The notes: generated by a model from the letters alone, not told the origin. Counted from the first letter of the stretch, positions 8,032 to 16,894 are shown. The stretch: DNA of 64,000 nucleotides from JAJPGZ01 sp038229295 (GCA_038229295.1 JBBROO010000001.1:62001-126000), one strand, 5' to 3'. Translations and numbers: made by a program.

Positions 8032-9069
8032 GTGCACTGGGCGAATTCCTTGCGCTCGCTCCTCCTCATCGCGGTTACGCTTTTCGCATCGGCGGCGTCC
8101 GGATTCGCGCACGATCCTGGACTTAGCTCCGCCACGATTACTGTCGGTCGGGAATCAATCGAGGCGCTTGTAACTTTTAATCCGCGCGACATTGAGACGC
8201 TGGGCGCGAAGCCGGATGAACTCGCCAAGGAGTTGCTGAGGCTTCAAGTCGCAAACAACGCGCTGCGTCTGGAATCGCAAAAGGTGAACGTTGACGCGGC
8301 GCAGAACATTGAGTTTCACCTTCGCTTCGCAGCTGCGGCCGGGCATCTGCGCATTCAATCGGGAATCATCGACCGTTTGCCATTCGGTCATCGGCAGATG
8401 TTGAGCGTGCGAACCGCGACGGGCCAAAATCTTGGCGAACGTCTCGTCAGCGCGAAGGAAAACATGCTCGATGTCGATCTTGCGAGGGTTCCGCAAGGGC
8501 CCTCCGCATCTCATGGACGTTTCGCGGAATTTTTCTTTCTCGGGGTCCAACACATTCTGACCGGCTACGATCATCTTCTCTTTCTCGCCGGCATTTTAAT
8601 TGTCTGCGCCGGATTCGGAGCCGCCGCGCGCATCATCACCTGTTTCACCATCGCGCACTCGATCACGCTCGCTCTTGCCACATTCAACGTCGTCGCGATT
8701 CCAAGCCGCATCGTCGAACCGATGATCGCCGCATCGATCGTTTATGTCGGCGTCGAAAATTTGTGGAGACGCGGGAAATTGCGCTGGCGCGAAGCGTTGA
8801 CTTTCGCCTTCGGTCTCGTGCACGGGCTCGGGTTCGCATCCGTTCTTCGTGAAATGGGAATCGGCGCAAATAACACCGGTGTGGCCGTTCCACTTTTCTC
8901 GTTCAATTTCGGGGTGGAGGCAGGACAATTGCTCGTCGCCGCATCCGTGCTGCCGATTGCGTTGAAGTTGAAAAACACAGAACGCTATGCGCGCATAACT
9001 GTTCCCGCGATGTCTGGTCTCATCGCGTGCGCCGGCGTGTATTGGTTCTTCGAGCGAATCTCCGCATAG
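8032..9069 (+). CDS. HupE/UreJ-family membrane protein
   Basis: A 345-residue protein beginning at GTG with a signal peptide that ends near GFAHD. The N-terminal 150 residues are a periplasmic beta domain. From about residue 165 come six or so membrane spans carrying the family signatures GVQHILTGYDHLLFLAG, HSITLALA, VEPMIAASI, and FGLVHGLGFA. HupE and UreJ proteins are nickel or related metal permeases or accessory proteins, with the HxxxGxDH histidines as likely ligands. The preceding DUF4331 gene and TPR gene suggest that all three act together at the cell envelope, perhaps on a metal. Neither hydrogenase nor urease genes are visible in the window. Confidence 0.9.
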   Translation: MHWANSLRSLLLIAVTLFASAASGFAHDPGLSSATITVGRESIEALVTFNPRDIETLGAKPDELAKELLRLQVANNALRLESQKVNVDAAQNIEFHLRFAAAAGHLRIQSGIIDRLPFGHRQMLSVRTATGQNLGERLVSAKENMLDVDLARVPQGPSASHGRFAEFFFLGVQHILTGYDHLLFLAGILIVCAGFGAAARIITCFTIAHSITLALATFNVVAIPSRIVEPMIAASIVYVGVENLWRRGKLRWREALTFAFGLVHGLGFASVLREMGIGANNTGVAVPLFSFNFGVEAGQLLVAASVLPIALKLKNTERYARITVPAMSGLIACAGVYWFFERISA

Positions 9070-9185
9070 TCGCTGCCTCTGCTTGTTCAGTCCCACCTCG
9101 CTGTTAGGGATTTCGATTCGCGCATTTGGCGAAGAGTAGATGTCGATCTTGCCAGAAGGGTCGGGTTACGCGTTGTTCCCTTCCC

Positions 9186-11321
9186 ATGAAAATGAATCGT
9201 TTGCTGTTGCTGTTGAGCGCGAGCTTCTCTTTGTCGGTGATGAATCTTTCGGGCGCGGAAGCGAAACCGGAAGCGCCGAAGAAGCCCGTGACGGATGAGT
9301 ATCAGGGCGTCAAAGTTCAGGACGATTATCAATGGCTGGAAACGGATGACGATGCGGCGGTGAAAGCGTGGTCGGACGCGCAGAACCAGCAGACGCGCGC
9401 TTACATCGACAAATTGCCGGAGCGGGCGGCGATCGAGAAACAATTGACGGAGTGGTACGCGAAGACTTCGCCGAGTTACTCCGGAATCGTTTCGCGCCCG
9501 GGGATTTTGTTCGCGATGAAATTTCAGCCGCCGAAGCAGCAACAAATGCTGGTGACGCTGGCGTCGGAGAGCGATTTGAAATCGGAAAAGATGGTGCTCG
9601 ATCCGAACGCGCTTGATGCCAAGGGCACGACGGCGATCGATTGGTTCGCGCCTTCGCGCGACGGAAAATATGTGGCCATATCTATTTCGCAGGGCGGGAG
9701 CGAGGATGGGACGCTGCACGTTTATGAAACGGCGACGGGCAAGGCGTTGCCGGATGCAATCGCGCACGTGCAATATCCGACGGCCGGTGGCAGCGCGGCC
9801 TGGAACGCGGACGGGACGGGAATTTATTACACGCGGTTCCCGCGCAAGGGTGAGCGCCCGGATGCAGATCTAAATTTTTATCAGCAGGTTTATTTTCATA
9901 AGCTCGGCACGGCTGATTCCGAAGACGCCTATTCGATTGGCAAAGACTTTCCGCGAATTGCAGAGATCAAGATGGAATCGTCGCGCGATGGAAAATATAT
10001 CCTGGCCACGGTTGCGAACGGCGACGGCGGAGATTTTGCACATTATCTGCTCGGGCCGGACGGGAATTGGAAACAACTGACGCAGTTCAGCGACCAGATC
10101 AAAGCCGCGCGGCCCGGTCGCGACAACGCGCTCTATTTGCTTTCGCGTGCCGGCGCGCCGCGCGGGAAAATTTTGCGCATGTCGCTCAACAAACCGGAGC
10201 TGGCAGACGCGACGATGATTGTCCGCGAGAGTGAAGCGGTCATTCAGTTCATGGAACCCACGGCGAACGCGCTCTACATCGGCGATTTGTTAGGCGGGCC
10301 ATCGCAAATCCGACGCTTCGACCTGGATGGCAAAGGCGAAACAACAATTCCGATTCCAAAAATATCGGCCGTTTCCGAAATGGAATCGCTGGAGGACAGT
10401 TCGCTTCTCTTCCGCGATGTCAGCTACACCGAGCCGGCGGCTTGGTTTCGTGTCTCGGGCAAGACAGCGCCGGTGAAGACTGCGCTCGTTAATACATCGC
10501 CGGTTTCGTTTGACGACATCGAAGTGACACGCGAGTTCGCACCCTCGAAAGACGGCACGAAAATTCCGCTCAACATCGTTCGCAAGAAAGGAACGAAGCT
10601 CGACGGCAACAACCCGACGTTGCTCTACGGCTACGGCGGTTACGGCATCAGCATGTCGCCGAATTTTGATTTCACGCGGCGGCTCTGGTTCGATCGCGGC
10701 GGTGTTTTTGTCGTGGCCAACATTCGTGGCGGCGGCGAGTTCGGCGAAGAATGGCACAAGGCCGGGAACCTAACGAAGAAGCAAAACGTCTTCGATGATT
10801 TCGCGGCCGCGGCGGAATATCTGAGCGGGCACAAATGGACACGGCCGGAGAAGTTGTCGATCTTGGGCGGAAGCAACGGCGGATTGCTCATGGGCGCCAT
10901 GATCACGCAGCATCCGGAATTGTTTCGCGCGGTCGTCTCGGCGGTTGGGATCTACGACATGTTGCGCGTGGAACTCGCGCCGAATGGCGCATTCAACGTC
11001 ACCGAATTCGGAACGGTAAAAGAGCCGGAGCAGTTCAAGGCGCTCTATGCTTACTCGCCCTATCATCACGTGGTCGATGGAACGAAATATCCGTCGATCT
11101 TGTTTATGACCGGCGCCAACGACGGTCGGGTTGCGCCATATCATTCGCGCAAAATGGTGGCGCGCCTGGATGAAGCGAATAAATCAACCAATCCGATTTT
11201 GTTGCGCACGAGTTCGAGCGCCGGCCATGGTATCGGCACGGCCTTGAGCGAGCGGATCAAACAACAGGCCGACCAGTATTCATTTCTCTCCGCGCAACTG
11301 GACATGCGCACGAAAAAATGA
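9186..11321 (+). CDS. Prolyl oligopeptidase family serine peptidase (S9A)
   Basis: A 711-residue protein from the ATG at 9186, which gives a signal peptide (MKMNRLLLLLSASFSLSVMN). It has the N-terminal seven-bladed propeller (about 60 to 420) beginning VTDEYQGVKVQDDYQWLE, then an alpha/beta hydrolase domain. The catalytic triad is visible: Ser in GGSNGG, Asp in TGANDGRV, and His in SSAGHGIG. The GRGGGEFGEEWH segment is conserved in S9A enzymes. It should cleave short peptides after proline in the periplasm. An iterated 10-mer copy lies 36 bases upstream of the start, and others inside. No operon partner is evident. Confidence 0.93.
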   Translation: MKMNRLLLLLSASFSLSVMNLSGAEAKPEAPKKPVTDEYQGVKVQDDYQWLETDDDAAVKAWSDAQNQQTRAYIDKLPERAAIEKQLTEWYAKTSPSYSGIVSRPGILFAMKFQPPKQQQMLVTLASESDLKSEKMVLDPNALDAKGTTAIDWFAPSRDGKYVAISISQGGSEDGTLHVYETATGKALPDAIAHVQYPTAGGSAAWNADGTGIYYTRFPRKGERPDADLNFYQQVYFHKLGTADSEDAYSIGKDFPRIAEIKMESSRDGKYILATVANGDGGDFAHYLLGPDGNWKQLTQFSDQIKAARPGRDNALYLLSRAGAPRGKILRMSLNKPELADATMIVRESEAVIQFMEPTANALYIGDLLGGPSQIRRFDLDGKGETTIPIPKISAVSEMESLEDSSLLFRDVSYTEPAAWFRVSGKTAPVKTALVNTSPVSFDDIEVTREFAPSKDGTKIPLNIVRKKGTKLDGNNPTLLYGYGGYGISMSPNFDFTRRLWFDRGGVFVVANIRGGGEFGEEWHKAGNLTKKQNVFDDFAAAAEYLSGHKWTRPEKLSILGGSNGGLLMGAMITQHPELFRAVVSAVGIYDMLRVELAPNGAFNVTEFGTVKEPEQFKALYAYSPYHHVVDGTKYPSILFMTGANDGRVAPYHSRKMVARLDEANKSTNPILLRTSSSAGHGIGTALSERIKQQADQYSFLSAQLDMRTKK

Positions 11322-11397
11322 TCCGCCGCAAACCGGCAGATTTGTCGCGCTGAATCCTCTTGCTCATAGGCGGAAGCGGACGGAAATTTCCGGTCCT

Positions 11398-12261
11398 ATG
11401 GCAACAAACCCGACGGAATACGCGCATCCGGAAGCGCTCGTGGAAACCGATTGGCTGGAAAAGCATCTCAAAGACGATGGGATTCGGGTCGTCGAATCGA
11501 ACGAAGACGTTTTGCTTTACGATACCGGACACATTCCCGGCGCGGTGCACATCGATTGGCGGGCCGATCTCCAGGACGCGGTCATCCGCGATTACATTTC
11601 GCCGGATAAATTCGCCGAGCTTTGCAGTCGCAACGGGATCACGCCGGAGACGACGTGCATTTTTTACGGCGACAAAGCGAACTGGTGGGCGTGCTACGCG
11701 CTTTGGGCGTTTCGATTGTTCGGACACGAGAAAGTGAAAGTTTTGAATGGCGGGCGCGACAAATGGAAAGCGGAAGGCCGGACCATGACGAAGGAAAGAT
11801 CGACATATCCGAAGTCGAACTATCCTGTGCCGAGCAAGCGGTTCGACAAAGAGATCCGCGCATTTGCCGATGAAGCGCTCGCGCAAAGTAAAGCGAAGAA
11901 GCCGTTGATCGATGTGCGTTCACCGGGCGAATTCAAGGGCGATGTCACGCACATGCCGGAGTATCCGCAGGAAGGCGTGCTCCGCGGCGGTCACATTCCC
12001 GGGGCGAAAAGCGTTCCGTGGAAAACGGCGGCGAACGAGGACAACACATTCAAGTCCGCCGATGAGCTGAAGAAAATTTACATCGACAACGCTGGTGTGA
12101 AATCAGACACCGACACAGTGGTCTATTGCCGCATCGGCGAACGCTCGAGTCACACCTGGTTTGTGCTGACGTATCTGCTCGGGCTCGACAACGTTCGCAA
12201 TTACGATGGTTCGTGGACGGAATGGGGCAACAAAGTCGGCGCGCCGATTGAAAAGGGGTAG
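11398..12261 (+). CDS. Thiosulfate/3-mercaptopyruvate sulfurtransferase (two rhodanese domains)
   Basis: A 287-residue protein with two rhodanese domains, about 15-135 and 155-280. The N-terminal domain is non-catalytic. The C-terminal domain carries the active-site loop CRIGERSS, with the persulfide-forming Cys, after DTDTVVYC. The CRIGER loop matches thiosulfate sulfurtransferases more than mercaptopyruvate ones (CGSGVT), so thiosulfate is the likelier donor. The stop codon TAG is formed by the first bases (GGGTAG) of the REPIN-like element that starts at 12256. The nearby sufE gene fits a role in sulfur transfer. Confidence 0.88.
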   Translation: MATNPTEYAHPEALVETDWLEKHLKDDGIRVVESNEDVLLYDTGHIPGAVHIDWRADLQDAVIRDYISPDKFAELCSRNGITPETTCIFYGDKANWWACYALWAFRLFGHEKVKVLNGGRDKWKAEGRTMTKERSTYPKSNYPVPSKRFDKEIRAFADEALAQSKAKKPLIDVRSPGEFKGDVTHMPEYPQEGVLRGGHIPGAKSVPWKTAANEDNTFKSADELKKIYIDNAGVKSDTDTVVYCRIGERSSHTWFVLTYLLGLDNVRNYDGSWTEWGNKVGAPIEKG

Positions 12262-12346
12262 GGCGCGCGCCGCGCCGGATGTCTCGTCCGGCGCAGTCGT
12301 GCTCCGCGAGACGCGGAGCACCGCGGCCGAGACAGCCGCGCTACCC
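12256..12346. repeat. REPIN-like element: two REP hairpin ends in inverted order, GGGTAG...CTACCC
   Basis: A 91-base intergenic element bounded by GGGTAG and CTACCC. Its left half holds the perfect stem GCGCCGGA/TCCGGCGC with loop TGTCTCG. The right half holds GTGCTCCGCG-AGA-CGCGGAGCAC and then GCGGC-CGAGACA-GCCGC. The right 48 bases (12299-12346) match 15031-15078 at the end of the RAYT insertion in carB, differing at four stem positions that change as complementary pairs (GT..AC versus AA..TT). This links it to that transposase as a non-autonomous relative. Confidence 0.88.
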
Positions 12347-12388
12347 AGAAATGACAAGATCGACATCGTCCCGTAAATTCGTTCACCA

Positions 12389-12898
12389 ATGAGCAGCGAT
12401 TGCGGCAAACTGGATGAGGCTGGGAACGCCGCGCCGCAATCGGATTATCCGGTCAAGCTCGACAAGATCATCCATCTTTTCGAGATGCTCCCGGAGGATG
12501 AGCGCCGCGAGACTCTTGTCTCGTATGCTGACAACGCGAAAAAACAGGAGCCGCGCGCGGGCGAGAAATTCGACCTCGAAGATATCCGCAAGGACGAGGA
12601 ATGCGCCGACACCGTCGGCGTGTATCTCCATGTCGATCTTGCGGGCAAAGCACACATTCGCATGACGCTCGGGCCGGAAGTGCAAACGCTCACCCGCGCG
12701 ATGACGGCGATTCTTTGCAAAGGCCTCGAAGGCTGCACCCCGCAGGAAATTCTCGATCTTCCCAGCGATTTCGTGACGCGCATCGTCGGCTCGGAACTGG
12801 TGCGCATTCGCAGCCAGACGATTTATTACGTGCTCTCGCGCATCAAAGGCATCTGCAAAGTTTACCTGGATCGACAGCGCATGGCCGAAGTGGCGTAA
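12389..12898 (+). CDS. SufE-family Fe-S assembly sulfur acceptor
   Basis: A 169-residue SufE-fold protein. It opens with the helix YPVKLDKIIHLFEMLPEDERRETLV, then EECADTVGVYLHVDLAG, where the Cys corresponds to the sulfur-accepting Cys of SufE (GCxSxVW in Escherichia coli), and continues with MTAILCKGLEGCTPQEILDLP, the usual signature, and a C-terminal helix RSQTIYYVLSRIKGI. SufE takes sulfur from the desulfurase SufS. No suf genes adjoin, so this could be a stand-alone SufE. Two additional Cys residues in LCKGLEGC are unusual. The start lies 24 bases after an iterated 10-mer copy at 12356. Confidence 0.85.
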   Translation: MSSDCGKLDEAGNAAPQSDYPVKLDKIIHLFEMLPEDERRETLVSYADNAKKQEPRAGEKFDLEDIRKDEECADTVGVYLHVDLAGKAHIRMTLGPEVQTLTRAMTAILCKGLEGCTPQEILDLPSDFVTRIVGSELVRIRSQTIYYVLSRIKGICKVYLDRQRMAEVA

Positions 12899-12909
12899 TC
12901 ATCACACGT

Positions 12910-13034
12910 TGTCATTCCGAGCCGCGAAGACGGCGAGGAACCTCACAGTTGGCGGGGCGATCACGCAAATTACCTTGTGTGACGCAAGACCAGGTGCGAG
13001 GTCCTTCTCCCGCGACTGCGGGATCAGGATGACA
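12910..13034. repeat. MITE-like inverted repeat TGTCATTCC...AGGATGACA
   Basis: A 125-base intergenic element that begins TGTCATTCCGAGCCGCGAAG and ends GGATCAGGATGACA, with internal GAGGAACCTCACA and GCGAGGTCC. The ends are inverted repeats. A sister copy lies at 20209-20325 with the same frame (TGTCATCCTGAGCGGAGCGA ... CTCGGGATGACA). It encodes nothing. Such 'TGTCATCCTGAG' repeats are common in several phyla. Their mobiliser is not in this window. Confidence 0.75.
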
Positions 13035-13091
13035 GAATTAAGAGTTCGCGCGTGAAGTTCTCCTGAATTGATCTATCATCCCGCGCGCAAG

Positions 13092-16000
13092 ATGCCGCGG
13101 AACGATCAACTCAAAAAAATCCTGCTCATCGGCTCCGGTCCCATCGTGATCGGCCAGGGCTGCGAATTTGATTATTCCGGCGTGCAGGCCTGCAAGGCGT
13201 TGCGCGAGGAAGGTTATCAGGTCGTGCTCGTGAATTCGAATCCGGCCACGATCATGACCGATCCGGAGTTCGCCGATCGTACTTATATAGAGCCGATCAC
13301 GGCGGAGGTAATCGAAGCGATCATGGACCGGGAAAAACCGGACGCGATTTTGCCGACCATGGGCGGACAGACTGCGCTCAATGCCGCGATGGAATTGAAT
13401 CGCAACGGCGCGCTCGCGCGACACGGCGTGAAATTGATCGGCGCCAACGCGCAAGCGATCGCGAAGGGCGAAGATCGACAATTGTTCAAGGAAGCGATGC
13501 TGCGCATCGGTCTCGATGTTCCGCGCTCGGGCATCGCGCATTCGTGGGCGGATGCGGACCGCGTCGCCGACGAGATCGGCACATTTCCTCTCATCGTTAG
13601 GCCGGCATTCACGCTTGGCGGAAGCGGTGGCGGCATTGCCTACAATCGCGACGAGCTGGAAGAGATTTCATCGCGCGGACTCGCCTTGTCTCCCGTCAAC
13701 GAAGTGCTGATCGAAGAATCACTCGTCGGCTGGAAAGAATTCGAGATGGAAGTGATGCGCGACCGTGCCGACAACTGCGTGGTTGTTTGCTCGATCGAGA
13801 ACTTCGATCCGATGGGCGTGCACACCGGCGACTCCATCACGGTCGCGCCGGTGCAGACGCTAACGGACAAAGAATATCAAATGATGCGCGACGCCGCGTT
13901 CGCGGTCATCCGCGAGATTGGCGTTGAGACCGGCGGATCGAACATTCAGTTCGCGGTCGATCCAAACAATGGCCGCATGGTCGTCATCGAAATGAATCCG
14001 CGTGTCTCGCGCTCGAGCGCGCTGGCGTCGAAAGCCACTGGATTTCCGATCGCGAAGATCGCGGCAAAGTTGGCGGTCGGTTACACGCTTGATGAAATCA
14101 AAAACGATATCACGCGTGAAACGCCGGCGAGTTTTGAGCCAACGATTGATTACTGCGTCGTGAAGGTCCCACGATTTACCTTCGAAAAATTTCCGCAAGC
14201 GGACGCGACGTTGACGACGCAGATGAAAAGCGTCGGCGAAGCGATGGCGATCGGGCGCACGTTCAAGGAAGCGCTGCAAAAGGCGTTGCGTTCGCTCGAA
14301 ATAAAACGATTCGGTCTTTGCGCAGACGGCGCAGATAAAGATGTCGATCTTGAAACGTTGCGCCTGAAACTTTCGATCCCAAACGCAGAGCGAATTTTCT
14401 ATCTCGCGCAAGCATTTCAAAAAGGCGCATCGATCGAAGAAGTCTTCGACCTAACGAAGATCGACAAGTGGTTTTTGCAGAACATCCGACAGATCGTCGA
14501 AGAAGCTCAGTCTCTGGGTAGCGTGCGCGTCTCGCGCGCGGCGGCGGACGTCTCGTCCGGCGCAACCTATTCCAAACGGCGACTGCCGCACTTCGAGCGA
14601 CCCTGGGCAAAATACGCGATCACGTTCGCAACATTAAACCGCCGTAACTTGTCGCCCATCGCCAGGTCGATCGTCCTGGATGCAATCACGCATTTTCACG
14701 ACAAGCGTTATGAACTTTATGCGGCATGCGTCATGCCGGATCACGCCCATTTGCTTTTCGAGCCGGGAATCAAAGCAGACGGTTCGAGCGATCGGCCGGA
14801 GTTTTGGCCGTTAGGCGAATTGATCGGATCAATCAAATCTTTTACGGCGCACGAGATTAATAAGCGCGAGCAATCAAAGGGAAGTCTTTGGGAAGAAGAA
14901 TGGTTTGATCGGCTGATTCGCTCTCAGGAGGATTTGGAAGAGAAGTTTCACTATATTACTCGTAACCCATGGGACGCCGGAGTGGCGACCGCGGACGAGG
15001 ATTACGAATGGGTTTGGTGGCCGGGGAAACAAGCTCCGCGAGACGCGGAGCTTCGCGGCCGAGACAGCCGCGCTACCCAATCGCAACAGACGGCGCAACT
15101 TCTCCGCGCGAAGAAGCTTGGTTTTTCGGATCGACAACTCGCCATTGCCTCGGGGGTATCCGAGAAAACCATTCGCGCAAAACGAAAAGCCACCGGCGTC
15201 GTCCCGACTTATCGCCTGGTCGATACCTGTGCGGCGGAATTCGAAGCCTACACACCGTACTACTATTCCACTTACGGCGACGAGAACGAGCGGCGCGAGA
15301 GCGGCAAACGCAAGATCATGATTCTCGGCGGCGGGCCGAACCGCATCGGGCAGGGAATTGAATTTGATTATTGCTGCGTGCACGCGGCGTTCGCGCTGCG
15401 CGAACTCGGATTCGAAACCATCATGGTGAATTCGAATCCGGAAACGGTTTCGACTGATTACGACACGAGCGACAAATTGTATTTCGAACCGCTCACGCTC
15501 GAGGACGTGCTCAACATTTACGACCAGGAAAAACCGGAGGGCGTGGTGGTGCAGTTTGGCGGACAGACGCCGTTGAATCTCGCTGACGGATTAAAAGCGG
15601 CCGGTGTTCCGATTCTCGGGACACAACCGGAAAGCATCGAGACCGCGGAAGATCGACAATTGTTCGCCGCGATGCTCGACAAACTCGGGCTGCGACAAAC
15701 GCCGAGCGGTTCCGCCGTAAACACCGACGACGCCGTCGCGATTGCCAACAGAGTCGGATACCCCGTGCTGGTGCGGCCGTCATTTGTTCTCGGTGGCCGC
15801 GCGATGGAGTTGGTCTACAACGAGAGCGATCTGCGCCGTTACATGGCGAACGCGATCGAAGTGACACCGGATCGGCCCGTATTGGTGGATCGTTTTCTGG
15901 AAGACGCGGTTGAGGTCGATGTTGATTGCATCTCCGATGGCGAGACGACTGTGATCGGCGCGATCATGGAGCACATCGAAGAGGCCGGCATCCATAGCGG

Positions 16001-16856
16001 CGACAGCGCGTGCGTCATTCCGACGTTTTCGTTATCGAAAAAAGTGCTCGACGAAATTTCCGCCGGAGCGAAAGCAATGGCGAAGGAGTTAAGTGTCCGC
16101 GGACTTATGAACGTGCAGTTCGCGGTCAAAGGTGAAGACGTTTATGTCCTCGAAGTGAATCCGCGCGCGTCGCGCACGGTGCCGTTCGTGAGCAAGGCAA
16201 TCGGCGTTCCGCTGGCCAAACTGGCTGCGAAAGTGATGGCGGGAAAAACTTTGCGTGAGCTTGGATTCACCAAAGAGATCGTGCCGAAACATTATTCGGT
16301 GAAGGAAGCGGTCTTTCCGTTTCTGCGGTATCAAGGCGTGGACATTTCGTTAGGCCCGGAAATGAAATCAACCGGCGAAGTGATGGGGATCGATGTCGAT
16401 CTTGGCCTGGCTTACGCGAAATCGCAGATGGCGGCGCCGCCACCGCTGCCGAAGAAAGGCCGGGTATTCATCAGCGTGAAAGATACGGACAAGGACGCGA
16501 TCGGTCCGGTGGCGCGTGAATTTGTGAAACTCGGCTTCGAGATCATCGCCACCGGCGGAACGACCGCGGCATTGCAGAAAGCAAAAATCAAAGTGACGAA
16601 TGTTTTCAAATTGCGCGAAGGCCGGCCGAACGTTTTGGATCGCGTCAAAAACGGCGATGTGACTTTCATCATCAACACGCCGAGCGGAAAAATTCCGCGT
16701 GAAGATGAAGTCATCATTCGCAACGCCGCGCTGGCGCAAAAGATCCCGATCATGACGACGGTGCGCGCGGCGCAGGCGAGCGCGAATGGAATTCGGTCGC
16801 TGCAGAAAAACAAAGTGGAAGTGCGGAGCTTGCAGGAATATCACGCCAGCCTTTGA
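13092..16856 (+). CDS. carB: Carbamoyl phosphate synthase large subunit with in-frame transposase insertion
   Basis: A 1254-residue frame, about 187 residues longer than the usual 1070. It makes carbamoyl phosphate for arginine and pyrimidine synthesis. The first half shows KKILLIGSGPIVIGQGCEFD, the ATP-grasp segment with GGSGGGIAYN, and EMNPRVSRSSALASKATG. The second half repeats this with KIMILGGGPNRIGQGIEFDY, VLGGRAMELV and EVNPRASRTVPFVSKA. The C-terminal MGS-like allosteric domain follows (FISVKDTDKDAIGPVAREF). Residues about 475 to 662 are foreign: a RAYT domain with REP ends, joined between KIDKWFLQNIRQIVEEAQ and LLRAKKLGFSDRQLA in the oligomerisation domain, with no stop codon. The ATG at 13092 gives the standard start. 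carA is not in the window. Whether the long protein works is unknown. Confidence 0.95.
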   Translation: MPRNDQLKKILLIGSGPIVIGQGCEFDYSGVQACKALREEGYQVVLVNSNPATIMTDPEFADRTYIEPITAEVIEAIMDREKPDAILPTMGGQTALNAAMELNRNGALARHGVKLIGANAQAIAKGEDRQLFKEAMLRIGLDVPRSGIAHSWADADRVADEIGTFPLIVRPAFTLGGSGGGIAYNRDELEEISSRGLALSPVNEVLIEESLVGWKEFEMEVMRDRADNCVVVCSIENFDPMGVHTGDSITVAPVQTLTDKEYQMMRDAAFAVIREIGVETGGSNIQFAVDPNNGRMVVIEMNPRVSRSSALASKATGFPIAKIAAKLAVGYTLDEIKNDITRETPASFEPTIDYCVVKVPRFTFEKFPQADATLTTQMKSVGEAMAIGRTFKEALQKALRSLEIKRFGLCADGADKDVDLETLRLKLSIPNAERIFYLAQAFQKGASIEEVFDLTKIDKWFLQNIRQIVEEAQSLGSVRVSRAAADVSSGATYSKRRLPHFERPWAKYAITFATLNRRNLSPIARSIVLDAITHFHDKRYELYAACVMPDHAHLLFEPGIKADGSSDRPEFWPLGELIGSIKSFTAHEINKREQSKGSLWEEEWFDRLIRSQEDLEEKFHYITRNPWDAGVATADEDYEWVWWPGKQAPRDAELRGRDSRATQSQQTAQLLRAKKLGFSDRQLAIASGVSEKTIRAKRKATGVVPTYRLVDTCAAEFEAYTPYYYSTYGDENERRESGKRKIMILGGGPNRIGQGIEFDYCCVHAAFALRELGFETIMVNSNPETVSTDYDTSDKLYFEPLTLEDVLNIYDQEKPEGVVVQFGGQTPLNLADGLKAAGVPILGTQPESIETAEDRQLFAAMLDKLGLRQTPSGSAVNTDDAVAIANRVGYPVLVRPSFVLGGRAMELVYNESDLRRYMANAIEVTPDRPVLVDRFLEDAVEVDVDCISDGETTVIGAIMEHIEEAGIHSGDSACVIPTFSLSKKVLDEISAGAKAMAKELSVRGLMNVQFAVKGEDVYVLEVNPRASRTVPFVSKAIGVPLAKLAAKVMAGKTLRELGFTKEIVPKHYSVKEAVFPFLRYQGVDISLGPEMKSTGEVMGIDVDLGLAYAKSQMAAPPPLPKKGRVFISVKDTDKDAIGPVAREFVKLGFEIIATGGTTAALQKAKIKVTNVFKLREGRPNVLDRVKNGDVTFIINTPSGKIPREDEVIIRNAALAQKIPIMTTVRAAQASANGIRSLQKNKVEVRSLQEYHASL
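14516..15078 (+). mobile_element. REP-associated tyrosine transposase (RAYT) with REP ends, inserted in frame in carB
   Basis: A 563-base insert bounded by GGGTAGC and GCTACCC. Between the REP hairpins it encodes a Y1/TnpA_REP domain of about 155 residues: RRLPHFERPWAKYAITFATL at the start, CVMPDHAHLLFEP as the HxH metal-binding motif (nt about 14730-14760), and EKFHYITRNPWDAG with the candidate catalytic Tyr (nt about 14950). RAYTs are single-strand transposases that recognise REP hairpins. The left end encodes SVRVSRAAADVSSGAT and the right end APRDAELRGRDSRATQ, both in the carB frame. No independent ATG is visible at the transposase start, so it is probably made only as part of CarB, or from an internal GTG. 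The 48-base right end matches the REPIN at 12299-12346. Confidence 0.9.
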
Positions 16857-16862
16857 AAATTT

Positions 16863-16890
16863 GCGACGGTCATAGACCGCCGCTACAGAT
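16863..16890. repeat. REP-like hairpin GCGACGGTC-ATA-GACCGCCGC followed by TACAGAT
   Basis: A 9-base stem with one mismatch and a 3-base loop sits directly after the carB stop and before the cyclophilin start. Its trailing bases CGCTACAGAT (16881-16890) recur exactly at 25394-25403 after a hairpin of different stem sequence, which suggests a small REP family with variable stems. Confidence 0.6.
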
Positions 16891-16894
16891 CAGG

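Noticed and set aside
14516..15078. An intein in CarB
   Set aside because: There is no intein N-terminal Cys/Ser block or C-terminal His-Asn. The content is a Y1 transposase with REP ends, so protein splicing is not supported.
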